A stretch of DNA of 46,020 nt from Nonomuraea ceibae (GCF_019396325.1 NZ_JAHKRO010000077.1:1-46020), one strand, 5' to 3'; shown: positions 31,507 through 39,553, numbered from the stretch's first letter. Notes: a model not told the origin generated them from the letters alone. Numbers and translations: made by a program.

Positions 31507-32649
31507 TCAGCAGTTGCCCGACGCGGGCAGCCCGTACAGGCGCAGGGCCAGCCACTCGATCGCGAGCGGCCCGCCCTGGACGGCGCCGAGCACGTGGCTG
31601 GAGGCCGACAGCGACGCCCAGCGGACGTTCGCGCCGGCGGCGCAGTACTCGTCGCGCAGGGTCGCGCCGACCGCGTGCGGGATCGTCTCGTCGCCGCGCG
31701 CGTGATAGAGGAACAGCGGCACCCTCGGCGTGGCCGAGCCGAGCCGGTTCTCGGCGAGGCGGGCCAGCCACTTGGGCTGGTTCAGCAGGTCGACGGGGCT
31801 CAGGTCGGCGAAGCTCAGCCCGGCGAGCTCGTCCAGGTCGCCCACGCAGTCGTCGGCGGCGTCGGCCAGCAGCGCGCGGCCCCGCTCGTTGAGGTCGGCC
31901 TCCAGGTCGAGCTCCGGGTAGGCGGCGTCGAGCCCGACGCCGGCCGCCGCGGCCAGGCCGAAGTCGGCGGTGCCGTCGAGGTGGTCGGCCACAGCGTGCA
32001 GGTCGGCGGGCACGCCGCCCGCGGCGACGCCCTTGAGCCGCAGCTCCGGCGCGTACGAGGCGTGCAGCTCGGCGGCCCAGCCGGCCGTGGCGCCGCCCTG
32101 CGAGTAGCCCATGACCGCCACCGGCGCGCGGTCGGACAGCCCCGCGCCGGGCACGCGCGTCGCGGCCCTGATCGCGTCGAGCACGGCGTGGCCCTGGGAG
32201 ACGCCCGCCATGTACGTGTGCTGGCCCGGCGTGCCGAGCCCCTCGTAGTCGGTCACCGCGACCGCGAAGCCCTTGAGCAGGAGCAGGCTGACGAACGCCA
32301 GCTCGGCCTCGGTGCCCTGCCGCATGGCGGCCGACGGCGCGCACTGGTCGCCCAGCCCGTGGGTGCCGGGCGCGTAGCCGACGATGGGCCGCCTGCCCAG
32401 CGGGTAGCCGGCCTTGGGCACCAGGAGCGTGCCGGAGACGGCGTTGGGCTGGCCGGTCGCGGAGGTGGAGCGGTAGACGACGTGCCAGGCGTTCACCGGC
32501 ACCTTCAGCAGTTCGCCGGGCAGCAGGTAGACGGTCGTCGGCTCGGCGGAGACGACGTCCCCCGCCGACTCCGCCCGAGCCGGGGCGGCGACGAGGGACA
32601 TGATCAGTAACAGGGCGATGGACATGCTGACGCGGACACGTAATCTCAT
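31507..32649 (-). CDS. Secreted lipase/esterase (fungal-type LIP family)
   Basis: The 380-residue precursor has a signal peptide (MRLRVRVSMSIALLLIMSLV, then AAPARA with cleavage before ES). The mature protein has the alpha/beta hydrolase elbow VMGYSQGG with the catalytic serine, a late Asp in HARGDETIP and His in SASSHVLG, as in the secretory lipase (LIP) family. It should hydrolyse lipid esters outside the cell. A cysteine near the C-terminus (SGNC) may form a disulfide. The third codon (32641-32643) is TTA, suggesting developmental control through bldA. GGAGGGG precedes ATG 32649. Confidence 0.9.
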   Translation of the reverse strand: MRLRVRVSMSIALLLIMSLVAAPARAESAGDVVSAEPTTVYLLPGELLKVPVNAWHVVYRSTSATGQPNAVSGTLLVPKAGYPLGRRPIVGYAPGTHGLGDQCAPSAAMRQGTEAELAFVSLLLLKGFAVAVTDYEGLGTPGQHTYMAGVSQGHAVLDAIRAATRVPGAGLSDRAPVAVMGYSQGGATAGWAAELHASYAPELRLKGVAAGGVPADLHAVADHLDGTADFGLAAAAGVGLDAAYPELDLEADLNERGRALLADAADDCVGDLDELAGLSFADLSPVDLLNQPKWLARLAENRLGSATPRVPLFLYHARGDETIPHAVGATLRDEYCAAGANVRWASLSASSHVLGAVQGGPLAIEWLALRLYGLPASGNC

Positions 32650-32703
32650 GTGCCGCCCCTCCTCAGGGTGGGATCGCTCACGGGACGGCGGCGCCGCGAG
32701 CCG

Positions 32704-32756
32704 ATCGTTACCCGGGAGTAACCACCTGTCAAGGCCCGAAATGACACCATCTGTCA
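32704..32756 (-). promoter_or_regulatory. Lipase promoter with three TGTCA half-sites
   Basis: On the minus strand TTGACA (32732-32727) and TAACGA (32710-32705) are 16 bp apart. TGTCA elements lie at 32727-32731 and 32752-32756, and TGACA in the opposite sense at 32742-32746. Half-sites overlapping and preceding the -35 suggest a regulator site. Confidence 0.5.
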
Positions 32757-32831
32757 GAAGATTTGCGACGCCCGAACGGCACATCCGGGAGAACGGTCAC
32801 CGAAACGGCACCAGTCATGCACCATGGGTGG

Positions 32832-33410
32832 ATGGACTCAGGATCGGTCAGCCTCCTGCGCGAGCTCCTCGCCGATACCGGCTGGGTGGAACGCACCCGC
32901 GAGCTGGGCCGCGCCCTCCGGACCACCCGCACCCCCGGCGGCCTGCTGCTCGTCGGCACCCCCGACGACGAACCCTGGCACCTGACCGCCCACCTCGCCG
33001 ACGAAGCCCGCCTGTCCGACCTGCCCCAGCTCACCCCCACGCTGGTGCGCTGGTCCCCGCCCCCCGGCGCCCCGCCCCACCTCAGCGTCACCCTCGACCG
33101 CATCCAGCAGGCGGCCCGGGGCGAGACGCTGTTCGTCGTCGCCGGGCAGCAGGCGCCCGTCCCGCTCCTCGAACGCGTCGACGACGCCCGCCGCACCGGG
33201 GCCACCATCCTCGCCCTGGAGTCCGGCGACCCCGAACTGTCGAGCCTCGCCCACGACTCGCTCGCCGTCCCCGCCCGCGGGCCCGTCACCTTCGACGGCG
33301 CCCAGCACCTCGTCAGCACCGCCGCCGGCGAGATCCCCCAACGCCCCGGCCTCCGCGATCGCCTCGCCCGCCTCCTCACCCGAGTAAGCGGCCCCCACAT
33401 CCCCGACTAG
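32832..33410 (+). CDS. Hypothetical protein with a possible SIS-like fold
   Basis: I do not recognise this 192-residue protein. The centre reads RGETLFVVAGQQAPVPLLE then RRTGATILALESGDPELSSLAHDSLAVP, which resembles the second half of a SIS sugar-isomerase domain (a strand, a GxT-like helix, then a strand with a dipeptide turn). That is a weak similarity by eye. There is no signal peptide or membrane helix. Start choice is uncertain: ATG 32832 and ATG 32817 are both in frame and neither has a good ribosome site. It is divergent from the secreted lipase gene and followed by the repeat region. Confidence 0.65.
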   Translation: MDSGSVSLLRELLADTGWVERTRELGRALRTTRTPGGLLLVGTPDDEPWHLTAHLADEARLSDLPQLTPTLVRWSPPPGAPPHLSVTLDRIQQAARGETLFVVAGQQAPVPLLERVDDARRTGATILALESGDPELSSLAHDSLAVPARGPVTFDGAQHLVSTAAGEIPQRPGLRDRLARLLTRVSGPHIPD

Positions 33411-33507
33411 GGGTGTTCAGGCCCCTCCGACCGCCCGCCCCTTCGGTGGCGGCCGGGCCATTGGAGTGGCCAGACCCTCCAGTGGCGGCCGTCCCTTCGG
33501 GGGCGCC

Positions 33508-33644
33508 GGGCCCTCCGGCGGTGGCCGTTGCTTCAGGGCCCTGACCCTTCGGGGTGCCGGGCCTTTCGGGGTGCCGGGCCCTCCAGCGGTGGCCGTCCCT
33601 TCAAGGTCCTGACCTTCGGGGTGCCGGGCCCTTCGGAGGTGGCC
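33508..33644. repeat. Two tandem copies of a 68-bp degenerate repeat
   Basis: Units begin GGGCCCTCC at 33508 and 33576 and share most of their bases, including GCGGTGGCCGT, CTGACC and TTCGGGGTGCCGGGCC. A partial, more diverged unit precedes them (about 33470-33507). Because 68 is not divisible by three the repeat is not kept as protein sequence. Confidence 0.7.
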
Positions 33645-33795
33645 GCCCCGGAGGCAGTCGGCGGCCCGGCTGAGGCGCGCGTACGCGCTGGGACCGCCCC
33701 CTTCCCGGCGCCGGGTCGGCGAGGGGGTGGACGGCGGAGACCGGCGCCCGCGTACGGCGACCAGCATGTACGGGGCAGACCAGCCCAGGACGCGG

Positions 33796-33866
33796 CCGGT
33801 CCGCCGTGCGCGGGCCGTCGCAGGCGGGCCGTGGGGGCCGGTCCGCCGTGCGCGGGCCGTCGCAGG
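33796..33866. repeat. 29-bp direct repeat with 42-bp period
   Basis: A 29-bp sequence starting CCGGTCCGCCGTGCGCGGGC is present at 33796-33824 and again at 33838-33866, identical in both. Shorter variants (GCGGGCCGT) continue to about 33910. Confidence 0.8.
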
Positions 33867-34044
33867 AGGGCCGTCGCAGGCGGGCCGTCTCGGGCGGGCC
33901 GTGGGGGGCGGGCTGTGGGGGCCTGGACCTTCAAGGGGCCTGGGCCCTCAGCGGCCAGGCAGCGGGCGAGGGCCGGCGGACGCGCCTTCCGGGTCACCTG
34001 AGCGCCTCAGGGGGCCGGGGCCGACGGGCAACAGCGCAGGCGGG

Positions 34045-34995
34045 TCAGGGGTTCTGCGGTTGGGGGAGGTGGGTGCGGAGGGTGGGGTCGAGGGCGGCGG
34101 TGGCGGTGGCGATGGCGGAGATGACGACGGCCTGGACGGGGTCGGGTTCGCCGGAGCGGGTGCGGCTGACGCGGGTGACGGCGTCGATGCGGCGGGAGCC
34201 GACGTCGCGGATGTCGGTCACCCGTACCTGGCCTTCGGGGACGTCGAGGAGGGCGAGGGTGGGGACGATGGCGACGCCGTGCCCGGCGGCGACGAGGGCG
34301 AGGGCGGGGCCGAACTCGGTGATGACGTGGAGCTTGCGCGGTTCGAAGCCGTGCAGGCCGGCGAGGCGGTCGAGGGCCTGGCCGCTGGCCTGGCCGGGTT
34401 CGCCGGTGATCCAGGGGACGTCGGCGAGGTCGGCGACGTCGCGGGGCGGGTCGGTCCAGGAGGCGGGGACGACGATGCGGTATTCGTCGACGTAGAGGGC
34501 GCGGGTGGACAGGGACGGCTGGGCAAGCACGGGCAGGCTCATGTCCTGCTCGGTGATGAGGACGTCGACGACGCCGTGCCTGAGTTCCTGGAGGGCGGGC
34601 TGGCCGTACACCTCGTGGATGGAGGGGACGATGCGGGGGTGGCGGTCGGCGAGGTCGCGCAGGGCGGGGACCAGCACGTGCGTGATCACGGTGGGGAAGG
34701 CGGCGATGCGGACGGGTCCGGCGAGGCGGTCGGTGAAGCGGGTGAGCTCGCGCCGGGCCTCGGCGAGCTCGTCCTCGACGCGTTCGGCGTATCCGGCGAG
34801 GACGCGCCCGGCGGGGGTGAGGGAGACGCGGCGCTGGGAGCGGTCGATGAGGGGGAGGCCGACTTCGCGTTCGAGCTGGGCGAGTTGCTGGGAGATCGCC
34901 GAGGGGGTGAGGTACAGCGCCTCGGCGGCCCGCATGACGCCGCCCCGGCGGGCGACCTCGTGGAGAATCCGCAGCCGTCGGGGGTCGATCTCCAT
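34045..34995 (-). CDS. LysR family transcriptional regulator
   Basis: The 316-residue protein has the LysR helix-turn-helix (RRLRILHEVARRGG, then AAEALYLTPSAISQQLAQLE) in the first 60 residues and a periplasmic-binding-protein-like effector domain (VRIAAFPTVITHVLVPAL, VDVLITEQD, LVAAGHGVAIVP). It is divergent from the small membrane protein and cyclase genes at 35060-35985 across an AT-rich spacer and is their probable regulator. Nothing in the sequence identifies the inducer. Confidence 0.93.
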   Translation of the reverse strand: MEIDPRRLRILHEVARRGGVMRAAEALYLTPSAISQQLAQLEREVGLPLIDRSQRRVSLTPAGRVLAGYAERVEDELAEARRELTRFTDRLAGPVRIAAFPTVITHVLVPALRDLADRHPRIVPSIHEVYGQPALQELRHGVVDVLITEQDMSLPVLAQPSLSTRALYVDEYRIVVPASWTDPPRDVADLADVPWITGEPGQASGQALDRLAGLHGFEPRKLHVITEFGPALALVAAGHGVAIVPTLALLDVPEGQVRVTDIRDVGSRRIDAVTRVSRTRSGEPDPVQAVVISAIATATAALDPTLRTHLPQPQNP

Positions 34996-35045
34996 AAAGG
35001 ACAGCTTACGACATCATTTAGGATCTTTTATTTGCGCTTTAACCC

Positions 35046-35051
35046 TATAAA
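35046..35051 (+). promoter_or_regulatory. -10 element for a leaderless operon
   Basis: TATAAA ends 8 bp before the ATG at 35060, so transcription would begin at or next to the start codon. The spacer 34996-35059 is strikingly AT-rich for this genome and probably also binds the divergent LysR protein. Confidence 0.5.
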
Positions 35052-35059
35052 TCCGGACA

Positions 35060-35347
35060 ATGGCGCGCATGGATCTGCTCCTCGACGTCGTGGGCTGGAT
35101 CGGCGCGGCGCTGCTGCTGACCGGCTACTACCTGGTCTCCTCGTCCCGCCTGAACGGGGACGCGGTCCCGTACCAGCTCATCAACCTGGCCGGATCCATC
35201 GGCCTGATGGTCAACAGCGCCTACTACGCCGCCTGGCCGTCGGCGGGGCTCAACCTCGTGTGGGCGGCCATCGGCATCGTCGCCCTCGTCAAGCTGGCCC
35301 GCCTCGCCGCCGCCAGAACCCCGTCGGAAGCCCAGGAGCAAGGATGA
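35060..35347 (+). CDS. Small membrane protein, CBU_0592-like
   Basis: The 95-residue protein has three hydrophobic helices: VVGWIGAALLLTGYYLVS, YQLINLAGSIGLMVNSAYY and AGLNLVWAAIGIVALVK. The order and the intervening residues match the CBU_0592 family of small inner-membrane proteins, which has no known function. ATG 35060 fits the leaderless promoter; ATG 35069 is a shorter option. Its stop overlaps the cyclase ATG (ATGA), so the two are translationally coupled under the divergent LysR. Confidence 0.8.
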   Translation: MARMDLLLDVVGWIGAALLLTGYYLVSSSRLNGDAVPYQLINLAGSIGLMVNSAYYAAWPSAGLNLVWAAIGIVALVKLARLAAARTPSEAQEQG

Positions 35348-35985
35348 TCGTCGAACTGAGCCACCGCATCACCCCCGGCCTGGTGACCTACCCCGGCATC
35401 CCCGGTCCCGAGCTGGGCGTGCACCTGTCGCGGGAGGACTCCAGGAAGGTGTACGCGCCGGGCACCGAGTTCCACATGGGCACGGTCACGCTCGTCGGCA
35501 ACACGGGCACGTACGTCGACACGCCCTTCCACCGCTACGCCGACGGCCCCGACCTGGCCGCGGTCCCGCTCGACAAGCTGGCCGACCTGCCGGGCCTGGT
35601 GGTGCGCGCGGGCCAGGAGCGCGAGGTGACGGTCGGCGAGGACCTGGACGTACGGGGCCGCGCGGTGCTGATCCACACCGGCTGGGACCGCCACTTCGGC
35701 ACCGCCGCCTACACCCACGGCCACCCCTACCTGGCGCCGGAGTCGGCGCGCAGCCTGGCCGAGCGTGGCGCGGCGCTGGTCGGCATCGACTCGCTCAACA
35801 TCGACGACACCCCGCCGCACGGCGAACGGCCCGCGCACACGATCCTGCTGGCGGCGGGCATCCCCGTGGTGGAGCACCTGACGGGCCTGGGCGGGCTGCC
35901 CGCCGAGGGCTTCAGGTTTCACGCCGCCCCGCCGATGATCGCGGGCCTGGGCACGTTCCCCGTACGGGCCTACGCGGTGGTCTAG
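35344..35985 (+). CDS. Cyclase/kynurenine formamidase-like hydrolase with altered metal motif
   Basis: The 213-residue protein belongs to the cyclase family (PF04199): VELSHRITPGLVTYPG at the start, VLIHTGWDRHFGT, LVGIDSLNIDD and HTILLAAGIPVVEHL later. In kynurenine formamidase the metal is held by H-x-G-T-H-x-D-x-P-x-H. Here the segment is NTGTYVDTPFH, so the first two histidines are Asn and Tyr. Either this subfamily binds metal differently or the activity differs from formamidase. It is coupled to the small membrane protein gene. Its TAG shares a CTAG with the stop of the convergent small gene. Confidence 0.85.
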   Translation: MIVELSHRITPGLVTYPGIPGPELGVHLSREDSRKVYAPGTEFHMGTVTLVGNTGTYVDTPFHRYADGPDLAAVPLDKLADLPGLVVRAGQEREVTVGEDLDVRGRAVLIHTGWDRHFGTAAYTHGHPYLAPESARSLAERGAALVGIDSLNIDDTPPHGERPAHTILLAAGIPVVEHLTGLGGLPAEGFRFHAAPPMIAGLGTFPVRAYAVV

Positions 35986-36158
35986 TCGTCGGCCTCGTCG
36001 GCCTCGTCCCAGGTCTTGTTGCGCTCGGCGGCGCGCTGCAGGGCGCCGGCCGCCTCCTGCTCGCTCTCGTAGGGGCCGAGCCGGTCCTTGTTGGGGCAGC
36101 CCTGGTCAGGCTCGACGCGCATGTGCTTGAGGCAGAACCACCACTGGCCATCGCTCAC
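35982..36158 (-). CDS. Small conserved protein, 58 residues (actinobacterial, function unknown)
   Basis: A GTG at 36158 opens a 58-residue frame reading VSDGQWWFCLKHMRVE, then GCPNKDRLGPYESEQEA and AAERNKTWDEADEADD. The WWFCLKH, GC and RLGPY elements recur in small proteins of many actinobacteria as I remember them, usually annotated hypothetical or SPOR-like. The two cysteines and two histidines could form a small metal or disulfide site. Its end interlocks with the cyclase stop in CTAG, and it is divergent from map, with 32 bp between the starts. Confidence 0.75.
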   Translation of the reverse strand: MSDGQWWFCLKHMRVEPDQGCPNKDRLGPYESEQEAAGALQRAAERNKTWDEADEADD

Positions 36159-36176
36159 GTGACCAATTCTGCCCCG

Positions 36177-36182
36177 TAGACT
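36177..36182 (+). promoter_or_regulatory. -10 element of map, probable leaderless start
   Basis: TAGACT ends 8 bp before the map ATG at 36191. There is no Shine-Dalgarno in the gap, so the mRNA probably begins at the start codon. Confidence 0.5.
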
Positions 36183-36190
36183 CGGTTTTC

Positions 36191-37039
36191 ATGACGACTC
36201 TGCTCCAGCCCGGCCGAATTTCGCCCATGCGAAAGGTCCCCGCCCACATCGAGCGGCCGGAGTACGTCGGCAAGAAGCGCCCCAAGACCGGCGAGCCCGA
36301 CGTGAAGACCCCCGAGATGATCGAGCGGATGCGCGTGGCGGGCCGGATCGCCGGTCAGGCCCTCGAAGAGGTCGGCCGGCACGTCCGGCCGGGCGTCACC
36401 ACCGACGAGCTCGACCGCATCGGCCACGACTTCCTCGTCTCCCACGGCGCCTACCCGAGCACGCTCGGCTACAAGGGCTACCCCAAGTCGCTGTGCACCT
36501 CGATCAACGAGGTGATCTGCCACGGCATCCCCGACGACACCGTGCTGCGTGACGGCGACATCGTCAACGTCGACATCACCGCCTACATCGGCGGCGTGCA
36601 CGGCGACACCGACGCGACGTTCCTGGTGGGCGAGGTCGACGAGGAGTCGCGCCTGCTGGTCGAGCGCACCCGCGAGGCGATGATGCGGGCGATCAAGGCG
36701 GTGGCGCCGGGCCGCCAGCTCAACGTCGTGGGCCGGGTCATCGAGGCGTACGCCAAGCGGTTCGGCTACGGCGTGGTGCGTGACTTCACCGGTCACGGCA
36801 TCGGCACCACGTTCCACTCGGGCCTGATGGTGCCGCACTACGACGACCCGTCGCTGCGGGTGGAGCTGGTGCCGGGCATGACGTTCACGATCGAGCCGAT
36901 GCTGACGCTGGGCACGATCGAGTACGACATCTGGCCCGACAAGTGGACGGCCGTGACCAAGGACGGCAAGCGCACCGCCCAGTTCGAGCACACGATCGTG
37001 GTGACCGACACCGGCAGCGAGATCCTCACTCTCGCCTAG
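36191..37039 (+). CDS. map: Methionine aminopeptidase, type I with N-terminal extension
   Basis: The 282-residue enzyme has an N-terminal extension of about 40 residues (RKVPAHIERPEYVGKK), as in the MetAP-1c class, then the pita-bread fold. The metal ligands are visible: VNVDITAYIGGVHGDTDATF (two Asp), FTGHGIGTTFH (His), TFTIEPML (Glu) and AQFEHTIVV (Glu). It removes the initiator methionine from new proteins carrying a small second residue. It is monocistronic, apparently leaderless, and ends in a 14-bp overlap with the convergent ATPase-domain gene. Confidence 0.96.
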   Translation: MTTLLQPGRISPMRKVPAHIERPEYVGKKRPKTGEPDVKTPEMIERMRVAGRIAGQALEEVGRHVRPGVTTDELDRIGHDFLVSHGAYPSTLGYKGYPKSLCTSINEVICHGIPDDTVLRDGDIVNVDITAYIGGVHGDTDATFLVGEVDEESRLLVERTREAMMRAIKAVAPGRQLNVVGRVIEAYAKRFGYGVVRDFTGHGIGTTFHSGLMVPHYDDPSLRVELVPGMTFTIEPMLTLGTIEYDIWPDKWTAVTKDGKRTAQFEHTIVVTDTGSEILTLA

Positions 37040-37415
37040 GCACGACCCCTGACACGGTGGTGCCCTCGCCCTCCACGCTGCGGACGGTGAGGGTGCCGCC
37101 GATCTCGGCGAACGCGGCCCGCATGCGGGCGATGCCGCGCCCGGACCGGCCGGGCGCGAAGCCGCGGCCGTGGTCGCTGACCGTCATGCGCAGCCCCCCG
37201 CTGCTGACGGTCACGGCGACCGACACGACGGAGGCGCCGCTGTGGCGCTCGGCGTTGGCCAGGGCCTCACGCATCGCCGTGAGCACGCCTTCGCCGATGG
37301 GCGCGGGCACGTCCTCGGCGGGCAGCGCCCACGTCTCGACGGTGACACCGGTGCGCCGCGACCAGTCCGCGAGGTAGCTTTCGAGCGCCTCCGCCAGGCT
37401 CTCTCCCCCGCGCAT
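37026..37415 (-). CDS. Stand-alone HATPase domain protein (histidine-kinase-like, no dimerisation domain)
   Basis: The 129-residue product is only the ATP-binding half of a NarL-type histidine kinase: EALANAERHSGA (N box), VSDHGRGF (G1) and GRGIARMRAAFAEIGGTL (G2), then GEGTTVSGVVPRRE as the closing strand. No H-box, membrane helix or receiver partner is encoded nearby. It may be a remnant of a kinase, an anti-sigma-like protein or an orphan ATPase. I start at ATG 37415; TTG 37433 is in frame. The 152 bp to the ctaG gene contain a GCGCCC/GGGCGC hairpin (37453-37469) and no gene. Confidence 0.7.
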   Translation of the reverse strand: MRGGESLAEALESYLADWSRRTGVTVETWALPAEDVPAPIGEGVLTAMREALANAERHSGASVVSVAVTVSSGGLRMTVSDHGRGFAPGRSGRGIARMRAAFAEIGGTLTVRSVEGEGTTVSGVVPRRE

Positions 37416-37567
37416 GCGCGTCTCTTCCGTCAACCGACTTCCGCCTTCCTCAGCGCCCCGAACGGGCGCGGCCCGCCTGCGGCCTGGCGGATCGCGCACA
37501 CCTTCCCCCTTGCCGAAAAGGCTACCCGCCGGGGCCGGAGGGTGGGGGGCAGGAGGGCGCGCGGCAG

Positions 37568-39553
37568 CTATTCGGTCTTGTCGAGGCGGTTGAGCTTGGC
37601 CAGGTAGTCGTTGTAGGAGTTGAGCTCGGGGTCGCCGCCCTCGGCGCGGTCGGCCTTGCGGTCGTCGCGGCGGGCCTTGCGGTCCTCGCTCTGATACCAC
37701 TGCACGGCGATGGCCAGCAGCACGATCAGCGTGGGGATCTCGCCGAAGCCCCAGGCGATGGCGCCGCCGTTCTGCTGTTCCTGCAGCAGGGGGCCGCCCC
37801 AGGAGCGGTCGAGCTGCTCGTACCAGCCGGAGGCGATGACCGAGCCGGTCATCATCAGCGCGATGCCGAAGAACGCGTGGAAGGGCATGGTGACGAACAG
37901 CAGCAGCAGCCGTCCGACGTGCGGGAGCTGGTGGGGGCCGGGGTCGACGCCGATGACGACCCAGAAGAACAGGCTGCCGCTGATGAGGAAGTGCAGCGTC
38001 ATCGCGATGTGCCCGAGGTGCTCCTGCATGGCCGCCTCGAACAGCGGCGTGAAGTAGAGCGCGTAGGTCGACGCGATGAAGATCGCGGTCGCGATGGCGG
38101 GGTGGGCGGCGACGCGGACGAACCTGCTGTGCAGGATCGCCAGCAGCCATTCGCGGGGGCCCCGGTCGCCCCGGACGGCGGCCGGCTTGAGGGCGCGCAG
38201 CGCGAGCGTGACGGGCCCGCCGAGGACCAGGAAGATCGGCACGATCATGGCCAGCGTCATGTGCTCGATCATGTGCACGTCGAACATGACCTTGGAGTAG
38301 CGGGCCAGGCCGGTCTGCGTGGCGATGACGAGCACCACGACGCCGATGAACCAGGACGCGGTGCGGCCCCACGACCAGGTGTCGCCGCGCCGCCGCAGCC
38401 TGACCACGCCCGCCCCGTACAGTCCGGCCAGCAGGGCGGCGACGGTGGCGAAGAACAGGTCGAACCACCACAGCGAGGCGATGTTGGCCAGCGAGATCGG
38501 CGGCGGGACCGGGTAGCCGAGCAGGTCGAAGGCGCGGTCGGCGGGCAGGCTGACGGGCGGCGGCGGGGTGCGCGCGAGCGCGACGGCCAGGCCGATGGTG
38601 GCGAGCATGAGCATCAGCTCGCCGAAGGCCAGGCGGGTGAAGGCGCGCGGCGCGCCGGCCTCCAGGGCGACGAGCGTGCGCTGCCGGTGCCACCAGCCGA
38701 CGTAGCCGAGCAGGACGAACGCGACGGTCTTGGCGACGAGGAGGATGCCGTAGCTGGACGTCCACAGGTCGGAGACGGCGGTGAGCCGGGCGAGCACGCT
38801 GAAGACGCCGGACAGGCCGACGCCGACGAAGAGCCACACGGCGAGCCGGGAGAAGCGCTCGGCGGCGACGCCGAGCTGCGGCTGCTTGCGCACCGCGTGC
38901 AGGGCGAGCACGCCCAGCCCGCCCACCCACAGCGCCAGCGTCAGCAGGTGCAGCGACAGGCCGATGGTGGCCAGGCCGTGGTTGGGCGAGGACGAGGAGT
39001 GGCCGGTGAGCGCCGGGGGCAGCATCGTGACCAGCGAGAACACCAGCAGCGCGCCCGCCGCCCCGGCGGTGATGGCGCCCCGCGAGAACAGCGCGATCGA
39101 CACCCCGAACAGGATCACCAGCGTGAGCGAGATGCCGGGGCTCTCCTGGGTGGCGTAGCCGACGAGGAAGTCGCGGTTGAGGATCTCCGGCACGGGCTTG
39201 GCCCACACGTCGGAGACGCTGAAGACCATCGTGAGGAACGCGGCCCCGGCCCAGGTCAGGGCGGTCCAGGAGGCCGCGCGCAGGTAGTCGAGCGCGCTCG
39301 TGCCGAGCAGGCCCTTGCCGGACTTGCCGTTGGGCAGCAGGACCGCCGCCGCCAGCAGGAGCCCGACGGTGGTCACGCCGGCGACGTCCATGAAGAGCTT
39401 GGACACCGGCAGGCCCCACCGGGTGAGCACCCCCGAGGAGGGGACGCCGAGGATGATGCGGGGGAAGGCCGCGCCTCCGGCGACCATGGCGACCACGAGG
39501 GCGGCGAGCGCCGCCCCGGCCGCCGCAAGCGCGAGACGCGCGGCCCTGGTCAC
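37568..39553 (-). CDS. CopD-CtaG fusion: copper transport and cytochrome oxidase assembly membrane protein
   Basis: The 661-residue protein has about fifteen membrane helices in two halves. Residues 1-340 are CopD-like (LHLLTLALWVGGLGVLALH with its His). Residues 360-620 are CtaG/caa3-assembly-like, with HMIEHMTLAM, FLVLGGPVTLALRAL, LHFLISGSLFFW and MPFHAFFGIALMMTGS supplying conserved His and Met. The tail is charged. The fusion is common in actinobacteria and is taken to bring copper across the membrane for cytochrome c oxidase. GTG 39553 overlaps the copC stop by four bases. Confidence 0.92.
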   Translation of the reverse strand: MTRAARLALAAAGAALAALVVAMVAGGAAFPRIILGVPSSGVLTRWGLPVSKLFMDVAGVTTVGLLLAAAVLLPNGKSGKGLLGTSALDYLRAASWTALTWAGAAFLTMVFSVSDVWAKPVPEILNRDFLVGYATQESPGISLTLVILFGVSIALFSRGAITAGAAGALLVFSLVTMLPPALTGHSSSSPNHGLATIGLSLHLLTLALWVGGLGVLALHAVRKQPQLGVAAERFSRLAVWLFVGVGLSGVFSVLARLTAVSDLWTSSYGILLVAKTVAFVLLGYVGWWHRQRTLVALEAGAPRAFTRLAFGELMLMLATIGLAVALARTPPPPVSLPADRAFDLLGYPVPPPISLANIASLWWFDLFFATVAALLAGLYGAGVVRLRRRGDTWSWGRTASWFIGVVVLVIATQTGLARYSKVMFDVHMIEHMTLAMIVPIFLVLGGPVTLALRALKPAAVRGDRGPREWLLAILHSRFVRVAAHPAIATAIFIASTYALYFTPLFEAAMQEHLGHIAMTLHFLISGSLFFWVVIGVDPGPHQLPHVGRLLLLFVTMPFHAFFGIALMMTGSVIASGWYEQLDRSWGGPLLQEQQNGGAIAWGFGEIPTLIVLLAIAVQWYQSEDRKARRDDRKADRAEGGDPELNSYNDYLAKLNRLDKTE

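Larger units (their letters stand above)
33411..34044. other. Gene-free stretch made of GC-rich repeats
   Basis: Between the hypothetical protein and the LysR gene there are 634 bp in which I see no convincing gene. Several open frames exist on both strands, but their products are Pro/Gly/Arg-rich, lack ribosome sites, and follow repeats whose main period (68 bp) is not a multiple of three. The stretch holds the two repeat blocks listed separately. Confidence 0.6.

Noticed and set aside
33796..33866. CRISPR-like array
   Set aside because: Only two full repeats, GC-rich spacers that are themselves repetitive, and no cas genes.
33417..33997. Open frames with Pro-Lys-Gly-Arg repeats in the 33411-34044 region, considered as a collagen-like repeat protein
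   Set aside because: No ribosome binding site, competing frames on both strands, and the 68-bp repeat period changes frame every unit.
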